A DNA stretch of 64,000 nucleotides from Cannabis sativa (taxonomy: Eukaryota > Streptophyta > Magnoliopsida > Rosales > Cannabaceae). A program made the position numbers and the translations under genes. The DNA lies in contig NC_083603.1 in assembly GCF_029168945.1 (NCBI RefSeq), positions 40,672,396 to 40,736,395 of the forward strand, given 5' to 3'. Each line of letters begins with the position of its first letter. Position 1 is the stretch's first letter. The notes below the pieces were generated by a model, which worked only from the letters and a program-made list of their open reading frames with translations, had not been told where the DNA came from and did not search any database. Below, piece by piece: positions 46,798 through 59,567 of this stretch.

Positions 46798-49700
46798 ATG
46801 AGAAGAGTGAAGATTTTGGAGAAGAAGACTGGTTTGGACTCCATGGAATCCATTAACAGACCTTCAACAACACCATCACTAAGATCTATTCAATCTCCAT
46901 TCTTCCTCTTATTCGCTCTCTTACTGGTTACTGTTGCTACTCACTTAACCTATTTCTCTCTTTATCGATTCTTTTGTTACTAACAATTACGATAATTTTC
47001 AGTTATTGTTGTTGCCGATCAACTCTCATGGATCTTCGTCTCCCGGTGGAAGAGCTCGACCTCAAACTCGTACATCTTCGGTTTTCTCCTTGTTTAATCT
47101 CAAACAGAGGAGCAAATTCTGGAGCGAGTCTGTTATTCGTTCCGGTGGTATATCTACTTCATTCTCTAATCTCTAATCGCTGCAAATTTTGATTTCAGTT
47201 TCAATTTCAATCATTCTTGTTCGTTTTTTACTTTCTCAGAATTTGATGATTTGGAAACTTCCACCTCTAAGCTTGGTCTTCTCAACTACACTAAGGCAGG
47301 TGAGTGAAATTGTACAAATTGCGCCAATCTCACTCATTTTTTCTCTGAATTTTGAATAAGATTTGAATTTTTATTGAAATTTTCATTAAATTCCAGGCAA
47401 CATTGCGAATTATTTAAAGCTACTCGAAGTTGACTCTATTTACCTTCAAGTTCCTGTCAATTTCATCTTCGTAGGATTTGAAGGCAAAGGAAATCAAGGT
47501 AAATATATATCATTCATTTTCTGTTTTATCTTCCTAATCATCTCTCTGTTATCCTTAACACTTGTCTTTTTCTTCATAGAATTTAAGCTACAATCCGAAG
47601 AACTTGAGCGTTGGTTCACAAAAATTGATCACATATTTGAACATGCTCGGATTCCCCAAATTGGACAAGTTTTGGACCCATTTTACAAGATTAGTGTTGA
47701 AAAAGAACTGCGTCACCATCTTCCTATAGTCAGCCATGTAAATTACAAGTAATCAATTCACTTTCCCACTTCATTAGTTGGAATGGAGGTTTACTTTTTT
47801 CTACATATGAAAACACTCAGCTCATCATTGTGCCTTTTGCAGCTTTTCTGTTCATGCAATAGTGATGGGAGAAAAGGTTACCTCCATATTTGAGCAAGCA
47901 TTACGTGTTTTATCTCGCGATGATGATGTTTCTGCTGCTAAAGGGTATGTTGCATTATTCACAAAATCTCATATTTTTAGAGTCTTTTCAGTTTGCCATT
48001 TTCTAGTTTCATTTAGCTCTATTTTCTATAACATCTGGTTCTTGAGATTTATAATTCATTACCCATAATGCAGTTCATTAAAGTTGCCATACAATACCAG
48101 TGAAGTTACTAAAAAATATTTATTTGGATAAGAATTGTAGTACATTTGGCTGGGGTGAAGTGGAATATCTTTGTTTCTGTAGGAAAGAAGATATGATTTC
48201 AGATTTATTTATTTGTTACATTTCCTTTTAATATGTACACAAAGCAATCATAATTTAGACTCCATGATACTTGTTTGGTTCATTCTCTACTTCATTTTTT
48301 TATAAGAACAAAATTTGTAATAATGAGTGAAAATGTGGAATAGAAACCACACAAGAAACAAATTAAAAACTTTTCTCCATATTACTTATTCATACTTTCT
48401 GTCTTTTCCAGGGATAATGTGGATGCATTTTTTCAAGTAGATTTAGATGCTATGGAAGTCATTTTCACTAGCCTTGTTGAATATCTTCAACTTGAAAATA
48501 CATATAATGTTTTCATTTTGAATCCAAAGCGTGATGCAAAGCGACCTAAATATGGATACAGGTACGTACTTTTTAGCATTGGAAATCCCTGACAAGCTAA
48601 AAGATTTTAAGCTATTAGAGATACTAGTATAGCAGTAAAGCCATACTGCAAAGGACCTACTTTGCTAGATATTTTAAGTTGCTTGCATTATGAATTTAAC
48701 GTCTTGAGTTACTGCTATAAATATTCTGCAGAAGAGGTTTATCAGATTCCGAATTAAGTTTTCTCAAAGAGGTACGTTTATTTTATTATTGGATTCTGTG
48801 TTCCTTTTCCTATTTCTTCAATATATATTCTGCATCTTAGGATGATTAATGTTTGCTATTTTATTTGTTAATACGTAGTAAATACCAAGTCTTCTATTAT
48901 TCTGAGTGTTTTATTTTGTATAGAACAAGAATTTTGTTGGCTGTTGGGATATAAAACTAATGTATCTTTTTTTTCTTTTTTTAAAAAACTAATGTATCTT
49001 TGAAAATGTGATTTCTTTAGAGGAGGAAATAAGGAGTTGTTGTGTTTTTTCCCTTTTCTGTCACTAAGGACTTGGGAACTGTTAGACTAGACCAGTTATT
49101 TGTTTTTAGAAAAATAAAATTTGATGTTGTTTTTTTCTGGGGATTTCTTCACTCCCTTTGTTTTGTAACCTATTAATAGTATTAATAAAAGCTAAAACTA
49201 TTGCTATTTGTCATATTTTTTATGTTATTGAACAGCACAAATCTTTGCAAACAGATTAGCTTTTGCTTCTTTTTTTTAGATTTTATGTTGCCTTGTTAAT
49301 TTTGAAAATGAATACGTACTGATAGGTTTATTTTGTATAGAACAAGACCTTACAAACAATGATTCGTCAGTCAGGAGGCACTCCCGAAGCTGTTCTTGGT
49401 ATGTTTTCCTCATTTTTTAGCTGTATTTCATGAGGAAGATTTCTGTTCTTATTTTGTTTTGTTTTACATCAAAGAGATCTTTCAATTGTAATTTATTCAC
49501 TTTCAGTTTCCTTTGGAGACAAAATAATGTGGCCTCTGAATTTGGAACACTCTAATTTCTAAAAATATAATGTTTACAGCATTGGATAAGATTAAGAAGC
49601 CTGTGTACGAAAAACATCCTGGGGTAGAGTTCTCTTTGAGGATAGCTGAAGACAGTGAGACGGTTAGTACACCATACCTTTCTTCTGTGGGTAATAGTCG

Positions 49701-52700
49701 ATGACGAGCCTTGTTTCAAACAACTGTCTTAATTACGTCTACGCTGATACAGAGTCGAACATACCTTGATGTTCAAATATAGTGAAAGAAATATTTGCAA
49801 AGGAAATAATTTAACACGCACCTAATGTCTTTTTGGATGAGACGAGACAAGGTTGTCTCTATTTTGGAACTTGGAAGAGAGATACATTCATAAAGCCCCT
49901 TTTTTATGATGGGAGCTATAAAGATTTTTGACAGCTTTGTTTTCAAAAAAATCAACATAGAAGATGACCATCTTTTATAATCTCTTATTTGAGTGTAAAA
50001 GTTGTGTGTGCTAGTATTATAGTATATTTAATTGTTTTTACTAAACATCTGACATTTGCTAGTCCGTAAATCTACTTAATTGGAAGTATAAGAGTATCAA
50101 TTTTATTAGTTAGTAATCTAACTAAAAAGGTTATGTTCAATCATCGTTTCTAGGTAGAGTGGTACAATATGTGCCTGGAAGCCCTGAATAACATTGACAA
50201 GTTATCTCATGGGAAGGATACTGCTTCCATCATTCAGAACAAAGTGTTGCAGGTATATATATCTTGTTTACTAGATTCAGATTTATCAAACTAATGCTTT
50301 CAACAAACATAATTTGTTTCCCTCCTCTTGTTTTTTTTTTCCGAAATCTAAGTTATTGAAAGGGAAGAATGAAGATATGAAGCTTGTTTTTGAAAAGGAA
50401 TTAAGATCTGGAGATTATAGTGCTCAAGCAGAATGTCTTACAGATACGTGGATTGGAAAAGACAGGTAAGAGCTCTTTCTTTTATGCACAAAATTGATAT
50501 CACAGATACTATAGCACCATTGATTTGATGCTTATATGTTCTGTTTTCAGATGGGCCTTTATTGATTTGAGTGCGGGTCCTTTCTCATGGGGCCCAGCAG
50601 TTGGTGGAGAAGGTGTGCGGACAGAACTGAGTTTACCAAATGTAGAGAAAACAATTGGCTCAGTTTCAGGTACTCTTGCTGTCTTCTCCTCAGTTATGAT
50701 GTAGTGATTTTCATTAACCGTTAATTTTTTTTAGAATATAATTGGATGATATTGACTCAGATACATACATGTTTAGAGTGAATTACATATTGGAAAAATT
50801 AAAATTGCTGAAGATTCTAGTTAACGAGATGATGCCGCTGCACTTGCATGCTCTTGCACTTGTTTCATTAAAGTTAATTTTTTTGTGTGTAGGGTTTTGT
50901 AAGTTTCTTTTACATTTTTCTTATGATTGTGATCTTTATTGTTATTGTGCAGAGCTTTCAGAAGATGAAGCTGAAGATCGCTTGCAAGAAGCTATTCAGG
51001 AAAAGTTTGCTGTTTTTGGGGATGTATGTGCTTTTATATATTATTGTCAATTATAGAACACTTTTTCTCCTTTCTCTGTTACATTTGAAAAGGAGTAAAG
51101 GAAAACCGAGTCTTGCTATTTAAAGAAATTTATTTTTTTTATGGGGTTAGCAATCATTTATGAAACCAATGATTACTCATTATTTTTGCTTTTTTTGGTT
51201 TGGACAGTGTTTCTTTAGCCTTTAGGGGAGGTTACTGTCAAAATGAGCATTTCTTGGCTTAATTTAATGTCCTTGACTAATTGCAGAAAGATCATCAAGC
51301 AATTGATATTCTCCTAGCAGAGATTGATATATATGAACTTTTTGCTTTCAAACATTGCAAGGGGAGGAGAGTTAAGCTGGCTCTTTGTGAAGGTAATCCT
51401 TTTCTTTCTTTTTCTCTTATTTGATTGCATTCTTAGATCGTTAGTAATAGTAATTATTAAATTTGTTCGTATGTATGTTGCCAACAGGTGGATTGGTTTT
51501 CCATTTTAGCCTTCCGGTTGGCTTTGGACCTTTGTTGCAGGGGGATATTATCTTAGATTATCCATCAATTTTATTTACTTATTCATTGTTTTTAGTGGGA
51601 AGCAAAGCAATAAATCATGTTTTTTCTTTCTTGTTAGTCCTCGGTTTTGATGCCTTTGTCCTTGTTAGGTCCATAAAGTCATATCAGAATTATGCTGTTT
51701 GTGATTGTTATTTACTTTTAAAGCTAATTTTTCTACCTTTGTTATTCATTGGTTTTAGAGCTTGATGAGAGAATGCGGGATTTGAAAAATGAGCTACAGT
51801 CATTTGAAGGGGAAGAATATGATGAAGCCCATAAAACAAAAGCCATAGAGGCATTGAAACGAATGGAGAATTGGAACTTGTTTAGTGATACTCATGAGGT
51901 TTGTGATTGGTGTAATGATAATTTGCATGCCTTGTCTGCTATTTCTATGTTTACGAAAACATGTTTTACATTTTTTTTTATATTGGGAGACGGGGATTCG
52001 AACTTGAATCTCATATTTATAAGAAGTGTACAACCACAGAAGAATATGCTTTCTTAAGAAAAATATTATTGATTATTTTATCTTTAGTCATTTTTTTATT
52101 TCATTTATTTTGTCTGTGCTGATTGTTTGATCATGTGCAGGAGCACCAAAATTACACAGTGGCTCGTGATACTTTTCTAGCAGATTTGGGTGCAACATTA
52201 TGGGGGTCAATGCGACACATCATATCACCTTCCATTGCTGAGGGGGCATTTCATTATTATGAAAAGATATCATTTCAGTTATTTTTCATCACACAAGAGG
52301 TATTTAATAATATATTAGATAGAGAATCTTCAGCACGCAGCTGAATTGTAATTTAATTATTTTTATTATAATTCGTGCCATATTACCAAGTACATACTGC
52401 TAATTCCTGCAGAAATTCAAGCGTTTTGATCAATTACCAGTGGATCTTGACGCTCTGAAGATAGGGCTCCAGTCTTTGTTGCTATCTTCTCAGAAGTTGT
52501 CTTTCAGTCCCCATATGTATGCAATCATTATCCTTCTTTTGTTTTGTCGATTAATATCAATTATTAGATAAATGCTGTAACATTATTTTGTTAGGTTACC
52601 ACTTTCAGAGGATCCTGCTTTGGCAATGGCATTTTCTGTGGCACGGCGAGCAGCTGCTGTCCCACTATTGCTTGTTAATGGAACATATAGAAAAAATATT

Positions 52701-54894
52701 CACACATATCTTGATTCCTCCATTCTTCAGTATCAACTACAGAGGTTGAACGATCATGGCTCTCTCAAAGGTTCTTCACTTTCTTTTCTTTTTGCATCCT
52801 ATCTATTCTTGTGTGTGAACTTTATTTCCTTTGGCAGGCCAACATCAAGAGAACTAATTGTATTGATGCCTAGCAATTACCAATAAACTGTTATGTAATA
52901 ACTTTGAATCTTTAGATCTAGGCACACATGGGGATATGAGATTAGTAATGCAATGGTTGGCTGGTTGCTATTTCTAGTATTTATTATTATTATTGTTATA
53001 GATGAACTTAGATGTTTGAAGTTCAGATTTTTTGTTTTGCATAGTGTGGTCACACTTTCTGGACTGTGCAGGTATGCATGCTCATAGCAGGTCCACACTC
53101 GAGGTTCCAATCTTTTGGTTCATCCATGGCGAACCACTGTTTGTTGACAAACATTATCAGGCTAAGGCACTTTCAGACATGATTATTGTTGCCCAGTCAG
53201 AGACCTCAACCTGGGAGAGCCATCTACAGTGTAATGGACGTTCACTTTTGATGGATCTAAGGTAAGCGATTTTAAATTTCAGTCTTTTCTTTTCTTTCGG
53301 TGTGGGCTTGGAAGCGACTGAACCATCTTCAATTCTCTTCATTTCATTCGGTCGGCCCTGTTTTCCAAAAGCTAATTATATATATATATATATATATATA
53401 TTGATTGACCTTTTTTATCAGGAATGATCTATTGGTTATGGGTGGAATATTGTTGCAAACACATTTAGTTTTCGTGTTTCACTGACTCTTTGAAATTGGT
53501 GTTTAAAAATAACGTGTTTGATGTGGCTTTGGGATGTTATATCTTTCTGTAACACTTTTTAAGCACTTGGGAAAAGCATCTCGAATCATGAATTGATTTT
53601 TTATTTTTACTGTCCCCATATATAGGAGGCCAATAAAAGCTGCACTGGCTGCTGCTTCTGAACATTTGGCTGGTCTGATACCTCTACATCTTGTTTACAG
53701 TCAAGCCCACGAAACTGCAATGGAGGTAAGTAACCTAGAATCCGAATTCCCCAATTATTGGTCTCGATTTACGAGCTTCCTGTGTTCAGATTAGTAGTTC
53801 ATTGAAAAAGACACAATTTTGATATGAGAATTAACTTTTGGTTATTTTCTAAACAATGGCACCTTTTGAGCTATACAAACAAAATTCCAATTCGGGGGTC
53901 GGCAGTCTTTCTCTACCACTGTGTTTTCTTTATCTTTGTATCATATGGAATATCATCTGGTATAATAATGACAGGATTGGATGTGGTCGGTGGGATGCAA
54001 TCCTTACTCCATCACTTCTCAAGGCTGGCACATTTCGCAATTTCAATCCGATACAATTGCTCGTAGTTACATCATAACAACTCTCGAAGAGTCTATAGAG
54101 ATGGTCAATTCAGCCATCCATCTTCTTATCATGGAACGTACAAGTATCCTTGCCCATACGGTGACCATTCAATTATTTAATTTTTTTATGCATTCAATTC
54201 CAAGCACCTGAACACATACATAAAATGAAGTAATTGCTCATATAATTGGTGAAGTTGACAAGTCTTCCACTTCTTTACCTTTTTAATTCACACATACACT
54301 TCTGCATATATTGTGAATTATCTGTATTTTCTTTTCTCTTTCTGTGATTTTACATATTGTTGGAAGACTTAACTGAGCCAGCCGAAAAATCCTTCAAGCT
54401 CTTCTTGTCTCAAGAGCGCGAGCTAGTCAACAAGTACAATTATGTTGTTAGCCTATGGAGAAGAGTGAGTAAACTAATTCTTTCTTTCACGCTTCTAACT
54501 GTTTTAACTTTCAATTTGATATTGTGGTTGTTTTTTTTTTCTTCTTCTTCAGATTTCAACTGTTTCGGGAGAATTGCATTATGTGGATGCCATAAGACTT
54601 TTACATACCCTTGAAGACGCATCCAAAGGGTTAGTAATCAAAACTGGACCTGAGAAATTTCCACAGAAACAAACTTAAATCTAATTACTATTATTATGGT
54701 TCGTTCGGTTATTTGCATGCAGATTCTACGGTCTAGTAAATCAAACTAAAGCTCTTCTCCACCCTATTCACTGCACAAAAGAAAGAAAAGTTGAAGTAGT
54801 GTTTGATACGACGACAATTCCTGCTTTTCTAGTTGTCTTAGGAGTCCTATATATCTTGTTAAGGCCAAGACGACCGAAGCCAAAAATCAATTGA
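46798..54894 (+). CDS. Large secreted/membrane-anchored protein, At5g58100 (SPOT1)-like
   Basis: Twenty-five exons give 976 aa with every junction in frame: 46798-46926, 47003-47147, 47240-47299, 47397-47498, 47580-47748, 47843-47944, 48412-48561, 48732-48771, 49341-49398, 49580-49662, 50154-50252, 50353-50465, 50551-50669, 50953-51023, 51287-51392, 51759-51898, 52141-52299, 52413-52516, 52595-52770, 53072-53261, 53626-53725, 53975-54143, 54367-54464, 54553-54629 and 54723-54894. The first intron (75 bp) joins PFFLLFALLL to LLLLPINSHG, completing a signal peptide. The lumenal body carries blocks such as ARDTFLADLGATLWGSMRHI, AFSVARRAAAVPLLLVNGTY and IHCTKERKVEVVFDTTTIPA. A C-terminal helix (AFLVVLGVLYILL) and RPRRPKPKIN tail indicate type I topology with a basic, KxKxx-like end. 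The Arabidopsis relative is reported in pollen exine formation; the molecular activity is unknown. Exon 23's acceptor (GAAG) is the least certain junction. Confidence 0.88.
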
Positions 54895-55988
54895 TTGGTT
54901 TTAATCGAAGACGAAATATCCAACTGGATTTGGATGATAATATATTTGGATTCGGTAACAGTTTCATCAGCAGCTGCAGCCTGCAAGAGTTGTGGTGTTT
55001 GTAGAGATGGAAATTGGGTTGGATGAAGTGAAGTGAAAGAGCTCATATTTCCCAAATTAGTGTCACTTTGCAATTTCCAGCTAAAAAGGAAAAAACACTA
55101 ACATTTTTGCTCAGTTAGAATTCTTACAATGCAACTAAAGGAAATGCCTTTATGTAATCACTAAGCAACAAACACCACTCGAGTGTTTACATGGATTTTG
55201 TCTACTTAGTTTGCAACTTAAATTATTCACTTACACACACTTCATTCATTTTTATTACAATCTACTATGATTTCTTATTAGTTGAGTTGCAAGAATTTAA
55301 TAAAGCACAAAATCTTAAAAATAAAAATTATCTATGAAGTTTTTATTCATCACAATACAAGATGGATAATTTAATTTCTTTACAACAAAACAAATAATAC
55401 ATCTACTTTAAATATAAAATTTGTATAATAATAATAGCTTGTTTGTTGCATATAATCATAAAAATTTCCTAACTAGGGTGGACGTTTTCTATTTGGCAAG
55501 TGAAGAAATTATAATTTAATTTTTTTATATGACAAAGTATACTATAGTTATAGCATGCATTTAGTTAGTTTGCAAAAAATTCTAAATAATTTATACTGTT
55601 AAAAACAAAATTAAAAAATAGTTAGTTGGATGCATATAAAATAAATAAATAAACAAAACTAATTGTTTTGAATTATATTTTTGATAATATAAATTATTAA
55701 AATTCTTTTTTGCAAACTATCCAAATGTATGCTATAACTATAATGTACGTTGTCATTTAAAAAAATTAAATTATTATTTCTTCACTTACCGAAAATAGAA
55801 AACGTTTTATGATTATATGCAACAAAGGCACAAATTAAGCTTCTTGTAACCTTATCTTTAGTTTAGCATATTATTAGTTGTGCAATTCAATATCAACTCT
55901 CATCTATTTTAGTTTAAATTAAAATAAGTATGAGTTGAATTGCAAAACAAGATAGGGTGTGGAAAAAATAGCAAAGTGATAGAGGGGG
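54895..55988. other. Intergenic region between convergent genes
   Basis: It holds the 3' UTR of the SPOT1-like gene (first ~250 bp), a well-preserved hairpin MITE (55442-55826), and the 3' UTR of the minus-strand transporter. No gene is seen. Confidence 0.5.
55442..55826. mobile_element. Hairpin MITE, best-preserved copy
   Basis: It begins TTTGTTGCATATAATCATAA and ends with the exact inverse TTATGATTATATGCAACAAA. A second arm block, CGTTTTCTATTT, pairs with AAATAGAAAACG, the left arm having an extra ~18 bp. Internal halves AGTTATAGCATGCATTTAG and TGTATGCTATAACTATAAT pair around GTTAGTTGGATGC. Total length is 385 bp with no coding sequence. Confidence 0.75.
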
Positions 55989-58742
55989 CTAGGGAATGGT
56001 AGAGCTAGAACTAGAGGCAGAGGCAGAGAGTGTGTCTTGTAAACTTTGGCCCTTAGTTTCATATGGAAAGAGCATAACAGAGAGCGCAGAGATAAGTAAT
56101 ACCAGCAAAAACAGAACTACGGCAGCCGTTTGGTGGCAACCCGCCACAAGTCCCACTGCCACCATAGGACATACTATTCCTCCTATTCGCCCCATTGCGC
56201 TAGCCACTCCGCTCCCAGTTGCCCTCATTGGAGTTGGATACAACTACATAACATAACAGATATCATAATGAATAATAATGATTTGTTATAAACAAGAAAG
56301 AAAGGAAGAACTGAACAATGATGATGATGGAGGTACCTCTGGAGCGTATATACAAGCAACTGTGAAGGTCCCTAGAGTGCACATTCGAGCTCCAAATAAC
56401 AACCCAGTTGTTAATAAATTAGCAGAGTTGAAGTTGAAGTTGAATGCCATTGGTAAGAGGAAAACACTAGCCATGAAGAACATGATAATCATTGACACCT
56501 TTCGTCCAATTCTGTCAACAATGATGGCTGACAAAACAATCCCTGGAACTTCAGCTAAGCTTGTGATGAATACATCAACATACAGGCTAGAAGAAGAACC
56601 GTCACCACCACTACCACTTTCACTTTCTGAACTCGAAATCGAGACCGAGTGGTGACATTTGATTTGGCCAGCACTTAGCTCTGAAGTCAGCAATATAATA
56701 CCATAGTAGGAAAATGAATTTCCAAAGTACAAGACCCAGAGCAGGATTGTGGTTCTAATATATTTTTGGGAGAAAAGGAGAGACAAGGACGATGGCGGTT
56801 GTGGTGGTTGATTATTTTTGAGTAATGGGGTTGTGTTGGAATTTGCATAATCAACTTTGCTTTCAATTCCATCTTCTACTTCTGCTTCTTCATTCCCATG
56901 GACTATGTGTTGTTGTAAGTCGGTAATCAAGGTTCCAGGAGGGAGTTTTGCTTGGTTGAGCGAAGCTATATTCTCCATTATATGTTGTGCATCAGCAAGT
57001 CTGTGTTTTGCACACAAATATCTTGGAGACTCTGGAATTAGTGGGTAGAACAGAACTAATCCGAATGATGGTAAGGAAGATAGAGCAAGAAGCCATCTCC
57101 AATTCAGTCTCGGCATCACAATCTGTAACATAATAATAATAAGATCAATTTGATTGGTCGTTAATTATAGTAATGAAAAAGAAGACTTTCTCATTGTGAT
57201 GATTCAGTCTTAGAGAGAGAAAGTGAATGAATTGAATGATTTCATTAAGTGTAGCAAATGATACAAGAGTGCTTTATATAGAATACACAAGCTGTAACTC
57301 TTAGCTGTTAACAGTAGTAACAAACCAATTAACAGAATACCAGTAAAGACTTGTAACTACTAACTAACAACCTAACACTCTGCTCAACTAACTAACACTT
57401 GGCCTTAACACTCATCAATCTCTATTAAGAATATTTCGTTTGGCCATTGATAAAGCAAGCTCTTTTCACAAGCTTATTACTTTTTCTACTAAAAAGGATT
57501 CTAAATTCTAAGAATTATGGTGTTGTAATGAAAAAGATATAATAATCTCATCATTTTAGTTTGATTGGTTAATGATAGTAATGAAAAAGAAGACTATCTC
57601 ATCAATCTCTATTAAGAATACTTCGTTTGGTCATTGATAAAGCAAGCTCTTTTCACAAGCTCATTACTTTCTCAACTTCTAAAAACTCCAAATTCTAAGA
57701 ATTATACAGTCGTTCATTTGAATTAAAATGATAAATCTTAACAGAAACTTCAAAATAATAAGCAGTAGCACAATTTGATTGGCTAATTAGTAATAAACAG
57801 AGAGAAAATAATACAATTTCATCAATCTCAATCACTATTCTAAGAAATTAATCCATTCTAAGAATATTTCTCTTGGCCATTGCTAAAAGAAAGCTCTTTT
57901 CACAAACTTACCACTTTCTCTACTTCTAAATACTCAAAAAATTCTAATCAGTGAGAATTAAAACGAAAAAATCTTACAGAACTCTAATATTTCAATTGTA
58001 AAATCTTATGAAATTTCAATTCTAATCAATGCCAATTAATCCATTCTAAGAATATTTCTTTTGGCCATTGCTAAAGAAAAGAAAGCTCTTTTCACAAACT
58101 TACCACTTTCTCTACTTCAAAATACTCCAAAAAATTCTAATCACTGAGAATTAAAACGATAAAATCTTATAGAATTCTAATATTTCTTACCCAAGCCAGC
58201 GCAGCCTCAAAAATGGTACCAAAAGTCCAAAAAGTTGAGAAGACAACCATCCATTTCCCTCGATCCGAAACAGGAACAAACTCCAAAAACCAACACGAGA
58301 ACACAGGAGCACCGCCCAAGCCAGCGCCAACGAGAGTACGAAGAATCAACAAAACCGTGTAATTAGGAGAAAAAGAGCTTAAAAATGAAGAAAGAGTAAT
58401 AAGAATCGAAATGCCTAAAAACGAAACCCTCCTTCCGAATTGATCTGAAACAAGACCCCAGAAAGATGCTCCGACAAGCATTCCGGCGAATACGACGGTT
58501 GATAAGAGAGTCTGTTGAGATGAGGAAAGTAACCATTGAGATTGAAGAGCTGGACCTATGAATGAGAGGAGCATTAATTCTGAGGCGTCAGCGAAGTAGC
58601 CTAGACCTGCGTAACAAAGCATTCTGATTTGGAATTTTCCGAAACCTACTGAAGAAAGACCTTCGTCTACTGTGTAGCCATGGCCGTTGACCACTTCTTC
58701 TTCTTCTTCTTCTTCTTCCATTTCAGAGTCAGCCATAGCCAT
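55989..58742 (-). CDS. MFS organic cation / nicotinate-type transporter (OCT7/NiaP-like)
   Basis: Three exons, 58742-58191, 57122-56337 and 56243-55989, encode 530 aa. An acidic N-terminus ([10 protein letters not shown]) is followed by twelve predicted membrane helices. MFS signatures are clear: [15 protein letters not shown] in loop 2-3 and DRIGRKVSM in the second half. [12 protein letters not shown] marks the sugar/organic-ion transporter branch, and [20 protein letters not shown] is the conserved helix-10 region. The extended loop between halves is variable. The closest remembered homologue is Arabidopsis At3g13050 (OCT7, NiaP type), linked to nicotinate or trigonelline movement; the substrate here is inferred. 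The frame is open upstream of ATG 58742 but has no earlier ATG nearby. Intron 1 contains a four-copy repeat. It lies between a SPOT1-like and an Aha1-like gene. Confidence 0.88.
57415..58160 (-). repeat. Four diverged repeats in transporter intron 1
   Basis: A block containing AAGAATATTTCGTTTGGCCA or a variant, then AGCTCTTTTCACAA, then ACTTTCTCTACTTCTAAA occurs near 57418, 57603, 57852 and 58034. Spacing is 180-250 bp. The last two are closest to each other. The block accounts for most of the 1068-bp intron. Confidence 0.75.
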
Positions 58743-58857
58743 TTTTCGAAACCTAAGCAAAACCTTTAATTAAGGTGATAATCAAAAATAACTAACTAAC
58801 TAACTCCCCACGTTAATTATGTGATAAATATATTATTATTTTTTTTCACTTTGCTTT

Positions 58858-58876
58858 CGAAACGACGTCGTTGGGG
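58858..58876. promoter_or_regulatory. Palindromic ACGT element upstream of the transporter
   Basis: AAACGACGTCGTT is a 12-bp-core palindrome with a central GACGTC (C-box/CRE type), about 120 bp upstream of the transporter ATG. bZIP binding is plausible but inferred. Confidence 0.4.
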
Positions 58877-59195
58877 TTTGACTTTGACCAAATCCAAAAG
58901 GGCCTTCAGTTTGGGCTCAGTCGGCCAAATTGTCAAAAATATTTGATTTATGATGGGAATTATGTCATAAATATACAAAAATGATAAAATTCTTACAATT
59001 TTACGGATTTACAGTTTTGTTTATTATTATTTTTTTACTTTTTTACGGATTTTAATTTTTTATTTAAGAAAAATATAGAGTGTTGTTTTTTCCTTGTTTG
59101 TAAAATAATTTTGTTTTGATGTTGGTGCTGCAGAAAATATAATTTTTTTTACAACAATACAGAGTGAAAGTATTATTTTTTTACAATATTTTAAT

Positions 59196-59567
59196 GGGTA
59201 AATACCATTTTGGACCCTGTGTTTTGTAAAAGTTACAGTTTGGACCCTATGTTTTGTTAAATGACAAAATGGACCATGTATTTTCTAAAATAGGAAAAAT
59301 AGGACCCTGAACTTAATTTTTGACAATTTTTTTTTAATACAACCAACTTGAAGACAATGCTTAATACGAATAGATACAAAAAATGTAAACAGTTTTGTCA
59401 TAGCACTTTTAGATCGGATTATAATTAAACTTTATTTTGACAAAAAATCAATTCAGGGTCCTATTTGTACTATTTTAGAAAATACAGGATCCATTTTGTC
59501 ATTTAACAAAACACAGGGTCCAATTGGTAACTTTTGTAAAACAAAGGGTCCAAAATGATATTTACCC
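59196..59567. mobile_element. Mutator-type MITE (copy 2) with 9-bp target duplication
   Basis: It begins GGGTAAATACCATTTTGGAC and ends TCCAAAATGATATTTACCC. TATTTTAAT flanks it directly at 59187-59195 and 59568-59576. The central 100 bp are the reverse complement of the centre of copy 1 (for example CAACTTGAAGACAATGC here against ATTGTCTTCAAGTTGG there), so the element inserted the other way round. The length, 372 bp, is nearly the same as copy 1. Confidence 0.88.

Noticed and set aside
51463..51765. Extra coding exon in the SPOT1-like gene near 51489-51760
   Set aside because: Joining exon 51287-51392 directly to 51759 keeps the frame and gives the conserved CEELDERMRDL sequence; the intervening frame is hydrophobic intron translation.
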